This document shows, in pieces, positions 1-4,676 of a stretch of 6,455 nt of DNA. The stretch spans positions 1-6,455 of the forward strand of contig JAKCAB010000211.1 of the NCBI GenBank assembly GCA_021839785.1. Direction: 5' to 3'. Origin of the DNA: a bacterium. Lineage in GTDB: Bacteria; Verrucomicrobiota; Verrucomicrobiae; Limisphaerales; J093. Positions within the stretch are counted from its first letter, which is position 1, and each line of letters starts with the position of its first letter. The position numbers and the translations under genes were made by a program. The notes beneath the pieces were generated by a model that ran no database searches, was not told where the DNA came from, and was given only the letters and a program-made list of their open reading frames with translations.

Positions 1-285
1 TTCGTCTGGTGCATGTTGCCGTTGACGCTGGCCAACGTGATGGTCGGCAACCTGCTGGCGCACGAGCGATTCAAGGCGGTGCCGTGGCTGCTTCTGCTGG
101 CGGTGGGCTACGGACTGGCGTTGTGGCTGCGCGTCCCGGCGTTCCAAGCGGCCGAGCAGGCCGTCGCCTTCAAGATGGTCGTGCAAACCTTGGGCACGTT
201 CAGTCTGCTGCTGCTGGCGGTGGCCGCATGGTTTACCTGGAGCCGTGGGAATTCTCACCGCGCGGCCGGAAACCCCACGGCTTGA
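1..285 (+). CDS. Integral membrane protein, C-terminal fragment (possible polysaccharide flippase)
   Basis: This open frame enters from the left edge and ends at TGA 283-285, so only the last 94 residues are present. They contain about three hydrophobic stretches: roughly residues 5-20, a helix containing AVPWLLLLAVGYGLALWL, and one containing FSLLLLAVAAWFTW. A short polar, probably cytoplasmic tail follows. The pattern, with 'PLTLANVMVGNLLAHERF' between helices, resembles the last helices of oligosaccharide/lipid flippases of the MATE/Wzx type, which move lipid-linked sugars across the inner membrane. That assignment comes from family resemblance only; no catalytic motif exists to confirm it, and another multi-pass transporter is possible. 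The next gene starts 28 bp downstream on the same strand, so the two may be cotranscribed. Confidence 0.6.
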   Translation, partial: FVWCMLPLTLANVMVGNLLAHERFKAVPWLLLLAVGYGLALWLRVPAFQAAEQAVAFKMVVQTLGTFSLLLLAVAAWFTWSRGNSHRAAGNPTA

Positions 286-313
286 GCCGGAGCGCCCCCT
301 CGCGAAACCTCCC

Positions 314-919
314 ATGTCTTCGTCCTCCGCCCACTCCCTCGATCCCGAAGCGCGGCGGCTCCTGCTCGCGCTCGCCCGCGAAGCTTTGTGCCGCAGCGTC
401 GCCGGTGCTCCGCCACCGGAAATCGCCGGCTGCAAGGTGCCGCCCCGGTTGGCCGAGCCGGCCGCGTGTTTTGTCACTTTGACACGCTATGGCCAGCTCC
501 GCGGTTGCATCGGAAACCTCGATCCCCGCGGGCCGCTCTGGCAGGCCGTGCTCGAAAACACCCGCGCCGCTGCGCTGCGCGACGCGCGCTTCAGTCCCGT
601 CACCGCGGACGAATTGGAGACCATCGAGATTGAGATCAGCGTCCTCGCGCCGCCGCAGCCGCTGGCCTTCGCGTCGCCGGCGGAATTGCTCGCCCGCCTC
701 GAACCCGGCCGCGACGGCGTGGTCCTCGAACTGGGCGCCCGCCGGGCAACGTTCTTGCCGCAAGTCTGGGAGAAGCTGCCCGACAAGGCGAAGTTCCTCG
801 ACCAGCTCGCGCTCAAGGCGGGCGGCGCTCCGGGGGATTGGCGCCTGCCAGGAACGGCGGTCAGGATCTACCAGGTCGAGCATTTCTCGGAAGGAGACGC
901 CGGCAGCCAAGAGCAGTAA
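314..919 (+). CDS. amrA: AmmeMemoRadiSam system protein A (AMMECR1 domain)
   Basis: This 201-residue protein is an almost complete AMMECR1 domain. Seen directly: the family signature LRGCIG at residues 62-67, preceded by 'CFVTLTRYGQ' and followed by 'NLDPRGPL' and a helix 'AVLENTRAAALRDARFSPV'. A second half 'ETIEIEISVLAPPQPL' follows, with a late 'FLPQVWEKLPDKAKFLDQLALKAG' motif. In many bacteria this family is encoded with a Memo-like protein and a radical SAM enzyme; neither is visible here, and the biochemical role is unsettled. I chose ATG 314 because the domain begins soon after it. A GTG at 245 would add 23 residues of low-complexity Pro/Arg sequence and overlap the preceding gene. No convincing Shine-Dalgarno sequence is present. 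The family call is secure, the function is not. Confidence 0.9.
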   Translation: MSSSSAHSLDPEARRLLLALAREALCRSVAGAPPPEIAGCKVPPRLAEPAACFVTLTRYGQLRGCIGNLDPRGPLWQAVLENTRAAALRDARFSPVTADELETIEIEISVLAPPQPLAFASPAELLARLEPGRDGVVLELGARRATFLPQVWEKLPDKAKFLDQLALKAGGAPGDWRLPGTAVRIYQVEHFSEGDAGSQEQ

Positions 920-964
920 CCGCCGCCGCTTGAATCCGCAGACTCTCGCCTTTACTTTCGCTGC

Positions 965-1186
965 ATGGAAATCGTCACCGTTTTTCGCACCTTCCAACCG
1001 ACCGAGGCTCAACTCGTCCGGTCCCGCCTCGAAGCCGCCGGCATTCTCGCCTGCGTCGTGAACGAAAATGCTGCGCTGGCGGTGACCGGTGCCGGGGTGC
1101 CGGCGGTGGAGATTCGCGTCGAAGTGGACGAAGCCTCGGCTGCCGACGCCCGCGCGCTCATCGACGCCTCGGAACACGCCGAATGA
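965..1186 (+). CDS. DUF2007 domain protein (putative signal-transducing protein)
   Basis: A 73-residue soluble protein that matches the short DUF2007 family along its whole length. It has an N-terminal strand 'EIVTVFRTF', a helix 'PTEAQLVRSRLEAAGI', then 'ACVVNENAAL', a strand 'PAVEIRVEVDEASA' and a terminal helix 'ADARALIDA'. This is the compact alpha/beta arrangement typical of the family, sometimes labelled putative signal-transducing proteins related to the PII fold; no mechanism is established. There is no signal peptide or membrane segment. Its TGA stop (1184-1186) overlaps the ATG of the downstream FAD-linked oxidase in an ATGA, so translation of the two is probably coupled. A possible weak promoter (TTGAAT at 930, TACTTT at 953) lies just upstream but is not convincing. 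Confidence 0.85.
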   Translation: MEIVTVFRTFQPTEAQLVRSRLEAAGILACVVNENAALAVTGAGVPAVEIRVEVDEASAADARALIDASEHAE

Positions 1187-2565
1187 AGAAGTCCTTCGCC
1201 GCCGCGCTGCGGCAACTCCAACGCCAACTGCCCGCCGGCGAACTCAGGCTCGACGCCGCCACCCTGGCAGCCCACGCCGGCGACAAGTGGTTCGCCCGCC
1301 ACCAGCCTCAAGCCGTCGCGCTCCCCCGCTCCACCGGGTCGGTCGCGAAAATTCTACGCTTCGCCTCGCAGCATCGAATACCCGTCACCGCGCGCGGTGC
1401 CGGTCACGGCTACGTCGGCGGCTGCGTTCCCACGCGGGGCGGCATCGTGCTGTCGCTGGCGCGAATGAATCGCATCAAGCAAATCCACGCCGGCGATTTC
1501 GTCGCGGTGGTCCAGCCGGGCGTGATCACCCAGAAGCTGCAGGATGCCGTCGAGGCCAAGGGCCTGTTCTACCCGCCCGATCCGGCCAGCCGATCCGAGT
1601 GCACGCTGGGCGGCAACATCGCCACCAACGCCGGCGGGCCACGTTGCCTCAAGTACGGCGTCACCCGCGATTACGTGCTCGGCCTGGAAGTCGTGCTCGC
1701 CGACGGCACGGTGACACGCCTGGGCAGCCGCACACACAAGAACAAGACCGGCTTCGAGCTGGCGCGGCTTTTCGTTGGCTCCGAAGGAATGCTGGGAGTC
1801 GTCACCGAAGCCACGCTCAAGTTGATCCCGCTGCCGCCCGATCGCGCCTGTCTGTGCGTGGGCTACGGCACGATGCGCGCCGCGGCCCAAGCCCTGCGCG
1901 CGATCTTTGCCGCGGGCTTCCTGCCTTGTGCGCTCGAAATCGCCGACAAGTTCACCCTCGCCGCCGCCCAGCGCCGCACCGGCAGCCAGCGCCTCGAGGG
2001 TTGCGAAGCACTGATCATCGTGGAGTTGGATGGCCAACCGCGCTCGGTCCGCGCCGAGTTGCGTCAAGTCGAGGCGGTGGCACGCGGCCTTCAACCTCGT
2101 TTCGTCCAGCGCGCTTTCGGCGCCGACGAATGCGAGAAGCTTTGGCAGATTCGGCGCGAATTCTCCTACGCTTTGCGCGACACCGGCCTCACCAAACTGA
2201 ACGAAGACATTGCCGTGCCGCGCAGCCGGCTCGAGGACTTGTTCTGCTTCGCCGAACGGCTCCAAAGCAAGCATGGCCTGCCGCTCGCTTGTTTCGGCCA
2301 CGCCGGCGACGGCAACATCCACGTCAACGTGATGGTGGACGAGACGCAGCCGAACGCAAAGGCCCGCAGCGAGGCGGCGCTAGACGACCTGTTCGCGCAA
2401 GTGCTGGCGTGGGGCGGCGTGATGACCGGCGAACACGGCGTGGGCCTGGCCAAGAAGCGCTGGTGGCCACAGGCTGCCGACGAATCGGTGCGCCGCCTGC
2501 ACGCCCGGGTGAAGCAGGCCCTCGACCCGCTGGGCATCCTGAATCCAGGAAAGTTCCTGGAATGA
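1183..2565 (+). CDS. FAD-linked oxidase, GlcD-like (glycolate/D-lactate oxidase family)
   Basis: A 460-residue flavoprotein of the VAO/PCMH family with a GlcD/D-lactate dehydrogenase type C-terminal cap. The FAD-binding half (about residues 40-215) shows 'TARGAGHGYVGGC' (69-81), the substrate/FAD loop 'YPPDPASRSECTLGGNIATNAGG' region (130-152) and 'LFVGSEGMLGVVTEATL' (196-212). The C-terminal half carries 'CFGHAGDGNIHVNV' (370-383) and 'GEHGVG' (416-421), whose histidines belong to the metal/substrate site in this family, and ends with the usual 'DPLGILNPGKFL'. Such enzymes oxidise 2-hydroxy acids (glycolate, D-lactate, D-2-hydroxyglutarate) to 2-oxo acids, generally passing electrons to the respiratory chain. 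The length is close to E. coli GlcD, slightly shorter. Substrate cannot be read from sequence. No GlcE or GlcF follows, so it may act alone or with a distant partner. It overlaps the DUF2007 gene by 4 bp and converges on the - strand gene ending at 2821. Confidence 0.88.
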   Translation: MKKSFAAALRQLQRQLPAGELRLDAATLAAHAGDKWFARHQPQAVALPRSTGSVAKILRFASQHRIPVTARGAGHGYVGGCVPTRGGIVLSLARMNRIKQIHAGDFVAVVQPGVITQKLQDAVEAKGLFYPPDPASRSECTLGGNIATNAGGPRCLKYGVTRDYVLGLEVVLADGTVTRLGSRTHKNKTGFELARLFVGSEGMLGVVTEATLKLIPLPPDRACLCVGYGTMRAAAQALRAIFAAGFLPCALEIADKFTLAAAQRRTGSQRLEGCEALIIVELDGQPRSVRAELRQVEAVARGLQPRFVQRAFGADECEKLWQIRREFSYALRDTGLTKLNEDIAVPRSRLEDLFCFAERLQSKHGLPLACFGHAGDGNIHVNVMVDETQPNAKARSEAALDDLFAQVLAWGGVMTGEHGVGLAKKRWWPQAADESVRRLHARVKQALDPLGILNPGKFLE

Positions 2566-2567
2566 TG

Positions 2568-2604
2568 CCTCGTGGCTGCCGTCGTAAGACGGCGGCGGCA
2601 AGGC
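2568..2604. repeat. Hairpin repeat, copy A
   Basis: First of two 37-bp direct copies (33 of 37 positions identical to 2757-2793). It begins with CCTCGTGGCTG just after the stop of the FAD-linked oxidase gene. The core folds into an 11-bp stem, GCTGCCGTCGT (2575-2585) with ACGGCGGCGGC (2589-2599), around a 3-nt AAG loop, counting G-U pairs as they would form in RNA. There is no U-tract after it, so it is not a classical intrinsic terminator, although it is placed where it could protect or end the upstream transcript. It looks like a small REP-like dispersed element. Confidence 0.6.
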
Positions 2605-2608
2605 AGCA

Positions 2609-2653
2609 GTTAGGAGTCAAAAGTCAGAAGCTAGAAATTAGAAGTTAGAAGCT
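2609..2653. repeat. GAAG-rich degenerate short-repeat tract
   Basis: The tract is built from degenerate units around GAAGTTA/GAAGCTA, including GAAGCTAG at 2627-2634, ATTAGAAG and GTTAGAAGC. It is A/purine-rich and contrasts sharply with the G+C-rich genes on either side. A closely related word, GAAGCTAGGAGTTAGAAGC, occurs at 6394-6412, so this is not a one-off tandem expansion. No reading frame of interest runs through it. Confidence 0.65.
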
Positions 2654-2696
2654 GGCATCCAGCATCCGGTATCCGGTATCCGGCGTCAGGCATCCG
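2652..2696. repeat. ATCCGG heptamer tandem tract
   Basis: Three consecutive 7-bp units lie at 2664-2684: ATCCGGT, ATCCGGT and ATCCGGC. They are flanked by looser variants GGCATCCAGCATCC on the left and GGCATCCGC on the right. It directly follows the GAAG-rich tract, and the two may form a single composite element. Non-coding; a slippage-prone array is a reasonable interpretation. Confidence 0.6.
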
Positions 2697-2732
2697 CTAC
2701 TCCCTGCCCAAACGCAAAACCGCCAACCTTTC

Positions 2733-2748
2733 TTGAGTTTTTGAGTTT
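2733..2748. repeat. Exact tandem 8-mer duplication
   Basis: TTGAGTTT occurs twice back to back with no mismatch. It lies in an A+T-richer patch between the heptamer tract and hairpin copy B. Its role, if any, is unknown. Confidence 0.55.
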
Positions 2749-2756
2749 CGGCTGAT

Positions 2757-2793
2757 CCTCGTGGCTGTCGTCGTTAGACGGCGGCAGCCAGGC
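2757..2793. repeat. Hairpin repeat, copy B
   Basis: Second copy of the 37-bp element at 2568-2604, in the same orientation and 189 bp further on. The stem is stronger here: 13 bp, TGGCTGTCGTCGT (2762-2774) with ACGGCGGCAGCCA (2778-2790), around a TAG loop, with two G-U pairs. The two stem positions that differ from copy A keep pairing (C-G versus U-G, and U-G versus U-A), as expected if the folded form matters. It sits 28 bp beyond the stop of the - strand gene and could mark the 3' end of that transcript. Confidence 0.62.
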
Positions 2794-2798
2794 CAGCC

Positions 2799-2814
2799 AC
2801 GTTCTGACGAACGT
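2799..2814. other. Short inverted repeat at convergent gene end
   Basis: ACGTTC (2799-2804) and GAACGT (2809-2814) form a perfect 6-bp stem with a TGAC loop, 6 bp beyond the stop codon of the - strand gene. There is no T-tract on either strand, so I call it a hairpin rather than a terminator. It may act together with hairpin copy B. Confidence 0.45.
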
Positions 2815-2820
2815 AGCCAC

Positions 2821-4092
2821 TTAGCCGAATATCCGCTTCAACCGCCAGGCGTCGTAGGCCGCGCGCTGCGTCGGGTTCATCTTCGCAAAGTCCGGCGCGC
2901 CGCCGTCAAACGTCGGCCAGGCGGGCGCGGAAACTGCGGGCTGGCCAGTGGAAGCGAGCGCGGGCTTCGTCGCCGCGAGCGGATTGTTCCGCACCTCGAC
3001 TTTTGCGCGCGTGCCGCTCCCGCCGTAACTCATGGCTTGGTCGGTGAGTTCCAGGTCTTTCGCCAGTTCGCGGTGCGGCTGGATGCCTTTGGCCTGCAAA
3101 ACGCCGTGGTAGGCGCGCACGGCCTCCTCCGGCGAGACCTTGCCGTCGGTGATCAGCCGCAGCAGCTCGATGAACGCGAGCTGGTGCTCCGCGTTGTTGA
3201 TCTTGCGCCCGAACAGCGCCACCCGCGCCCCGTACTTCTGCGCGTCATGGATGAGTTTGAAGGCGTCGTAAGTGGTGCCGGCGCTGCCGCCGAGGACGCC
3301 GACCACCATGTTAGGATCGTACTGGCAAAGCTCCTCCATCGCGCGCGGCCCGTGATAGACGATCTTCAGGAAGATCGGCCGCCCGGCCGCGGGCACGCCG
3401 GCGAGGGTGCGGAGGATGTTGTCGTTGATGAATTCGCCGAGTTTCTCCGCTGGGATGCCGCTCTCGACGTTGGGATCGAACACTTCGAGGAAATGCCGGA
3501 AGCGCTTCCGCTCCGCTTCTTCGCGAAACTCCTTGTACCAGCGTAACGCCTCGCGGTCTTGTTCGAGGTCGTTGACGAACGTGACCGAATAGAGGCCCAG
3601 GTTCGCGCCGGGGAACTCGCCGTTGCCGTCGCGCTCGCATTCGACCTGGCCGCACTGGATCTGGTCGATGCTCGCGCTGCGGAAAGGCTGGGATGGCTCG
3701 CGGGTGTAACAACCGTGGCGCGCAGCCCAGACATCGGTGGTGTCGTTGGCGCGCGCGGCCGGCGTGACGTGCGAGTTCCGGAATAGCCCTTCCTTGATCG
3801 TGAGTTGCTCGTTCACATAGGTGGACATCAGCATGATGTCCACGAGGCCTTGGTGGGTGACTTCGCGGATAATGTCGAGGAACTCCGGCAGGTTGCGGTA
3901 GCCGAACTCCTCGCGGCTCCAGACTTCCGGTGAAAATTGTGCCGGCCGCGCGCCGCGCCGCGCCAGATAGGAGCGCGGCCCCGTCGCCCGCACGCCAAAG
4001 GCCATGTCGGCGTCCTTGGCGTCCGCAATGATGAACGCGCGCGACCGCGGGTTCGCTTTGATCTCGGCGAGTTTGCTGTCGAGGGATTTCAT
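2821..4092 (-). CDS. Uncharacterised TIM-barrel/aldolase-like protein with BMC-cargo-like C-terminal tail
   Basis: A 423-residue soluble protein that I do not recognise as a characterised enzyme. Seen: alternating strand/helix segments ('GLVDIMLMSTYV' 82-93, 'LGLYSVTFVNDL' 165-176, 'HFLEVFDPN' 200-208, 'IFLKIVYHG' 240-248, 'MVVGVLGGSAGTTYDAF' 262-278, 'ARVALFGRKIN' 289-299) that read like the second half of a (beta/alpha)8 barrel, as in class I/LacD/DhnA-type aldolases. Lys243 in 'LKIV' is only a candidate Schiff-base residue. A Cys/Asp-rich insertion lies near 118-158. Residues about 355-395 form a Pro/Ala/Thr linker, and the last about 20 ('NPTQRAAYDAWRLKRIFG') form an amphipathic helix, an arrangement like BMC encapsulation peptides. 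ATG 4092 is chosen because the conserved-looking sequence begins there; an in-frame GTG at 4104 would add four residues. GGAAGG abuts the ATG. Neighbouring microcompartment genes on the same strand suggest a related role. Confidence 0.75.
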   Translation of the reverse strand: MKSLDSKLAEIKANPRSRAFIIADAKDADMAFGVRATGPRSYLARRGARPAQFSPEVWSREEFGYRNLPEFLDIIREVTHQGLVDIMLMSTYVNEQLTIKEGLFRNSHVTPAARANDTTDVWAARHGCYTREPSQPFRSASIDQIQCGQVECERDGNGEFPGANLGLYSVTFVNDLEQDREALRWYKEFREEAERKRFRHFLEVFDPNVESGIPAEKLGEFINDNILRTLAGVPAAGRPIFLKIVYHGPRAMEELCQYDPNMVVGVLGGSAGTTYDAFKLIHDAQKYGARVALFGRKINNAEHQLAFIELLRLITDGKVSPEEAVRAYHGVLQAKGIQPHRELAKDLELTDQAMSYGGSGTRAKVEVRNNPLAATKPALASTGQPAVSAPAWPTFDGGAPDFAKMNPTQRAAYDAWRLKRIFG

Positions 4093-4118
4093 CCTTCCGT
4101 TCACACCCTTTCGTGGCG

Positions 4119-4147
4119 ATTTGACAACGGGGAAGCGCTGCCGACAA
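4119..4147 (-). promoter_or_regulatory. Candidate - strand promoter for the 423-residue protein gene
   Basis: Read on the - strand, TTGTCG (4147-4142) and TCAAAT (4124-4119) are separated by exactly 17 bp, each matching four of six positions of the sigma-70-type consensus. Initiation would fall near 4112, giving a leader of about 20 nt before ATG 4092. The match is moderate and unproven, but a local promoter is expected because an opposite-strand gene pair separates this gene from the aldolase operon. Confidence 0.35.
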
Positions 4148-4148
4148 T
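4121..4148 (+). promoter_or_regulatory. Candidate + strand promoter for the DUF4160/DUF2442 pair
   Basis: A perfect TTGACA (4121-4126) is followed after 16 bp by GACAAT (4143-4148, four of six matches to TATAAT). The expected start point is about 4155, which is the A of the ATG of the DUF4160 gene, so the transcript would have little or no leader. This agrees with the absence of a Shine-Dalgarno sequence there. It overlaps the opposing candidate promoter almost exactly. Confidence 0.45.
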
Positions 4149-4154
4149 GCCGCG

Positions 4155-4391
4155 ATGCCGACGGTCATGCGCATTGGGCCATACCGATTCCATTTTTACA
4201 GCCGGGAAGGCCACGAGCCACCGCACATCCACGTTGCCCGTGACGACTTCGAAGCAAAGTTCTGGTTGGAGCCGGTGGCGCTCGCGGCAAATTACGGCTT
4301 CCGGCCGGCGGAACTGCGCGACATCCAGCGGCTGGTGGAAGAGCATCGCCAAAAGTTGACCGCCGCGTATATTCGTGTCCATGGACAATAA
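4155..4391 (+). CDS. DUF4160 domain protein
   Basis: A 78-residue protein covering the whole DUF4160 family: 'MPTVMRIGPYRFHFYSREGHEPPHIHV' with the diagnostic PPHIHV at 22-27, then 'AKFWLEPVALAANYGF' and a C-terminal helix 'AELRDIQRLVEEHRQKLTAAY'. Function is not established. The family is commonly found beside DUF2442 genes and such pairs have been suggested, from context, to be toxin-antitoxin-like modules; nothing in the sequence proves toxicity or an enzymatic activity. The stop codon overlaps the next gene by 11 bp. The pair lies on the strand opposite to the flanking microcompartment-linked genes, which suggests later insertion. No ribosome-binding site is visible before the ATG. Confidence 0.87.
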   Translation: MPTVMRIGPYRFHFYSREGHEPPHIHVARDDFEAKFWLEPVALAANYGFRPAELRDIQRLVEEHRQKLTAAYIRVHGQ

Positions 4392-4653
4392 CGCTTCAAC
4401 ACCTGCAGCCGCACTCCGCTGCTGGGTCGAAGGCCGGCGTATCTGGCTCGAACTGACCGACCAGCGATTGGTCAGCTTTCCCGCCACGAAATATCCGCTG
4501 CTCGCCAATGCCAGCACCGAAGAACTGGCCCAGGTCCGACTCCGCGTCGAAGGCCGGGCCTTGCGGTGGGAGAATCTCGACGAGGACATTTGGGTGGAGG
4601 ATGCAATACAAGGGCGGTTCCCCCATCCCAAAACCAATTTGGTCTCCGCGTAG
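4381..4653 (+). CDS. DUF2442 domain protein
   Basis: A 90-residue protein with the DUF2442 layout: a strand pair 'LRCWVEGRRIWLELTDQRLVSFPATKYPLL', a helix 'STEELAQVRLRVEG' and the typical ending 'LRWENLDEDIWVEDAIQGR', equivalent to the W-x-x-LDeDI-x-Ve motif of the family. ATG 4381 is preferred; an in-frame GTG at 4375 would add two residues. It overlaps the DUF4160 gene by 11 bp, so the two are almost certainly cotranscribed and probably coupled. The gene converges on the aldolase gene, with only 23 bp between stop codons. The molecular function is unknown; a role as partner of the DUF4160 protein is inferred from the frequent pairing of the families. Confidence 0.82.
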   Translation: MDNNASTPAAALRCWVEGRRIWLELTDQRLVSFPATKYPLLANASTEELAQVRLRVEGRALRWENLDEDIWVEDAIQGRFPHPKTNLVSA

Positions 4654-4676
4654 TTCGATTCTTCCCGCATGAGGTC

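Noticed and set aside
930..958. Promoter for the DUF2007 gene (TTGAAT, 17 bp, TACTTT)
   Set aside because: The -10 matches the consensus at only three of six positions and the gene may be read through from upstream; too weak to list.
233..1177. - strand open frame of 314 codons
   Set aside because: It is antisense to the AMMECR1 and DUF2007 genes, both recognised families; the translation is Arg/Gly-rich without any domain. It is a G+C-rich shadow.
1354..2322. - strand open frame of 322 codons
   Set aside because: It is antisense to the FAD-linked oxidase and shows no recognisable motif.
1089..2648. + strand open frame of 519 codons overlapping the FAD-linked oxidase
   Set aside because: It is a different frame of a gene with clear family motifs; the translation is Arg/Pro/Ala-rich and low complexity.
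2757..2814. Classical intrinsic terminator
   Set aside because: Strong hairpins are present at the convergent gene ends, but neither strand has a T-tract after them, so only hairpin or repeat features are claimed.
2566..2820. CRISPR array
   Set aside because: The repeats are of several unrelated kinds, lack regular spacers of constant length, and only two copies of the 37-bp element exist.
2761..3546. + strand open frame of 261 codons
   Set aside because: It begins inside the hairpin repeat and is antisense to the 423-residue protein gene, whose frame gives coherent secondary structure; this one does not.
4654..4676. Target-site duplication flanking the DUF4160/DUF2442 pair
   Set aside because: I compared the 23-bp gap with the region before 4155 and saw no convincing direct repeat, so transposition is not supported.
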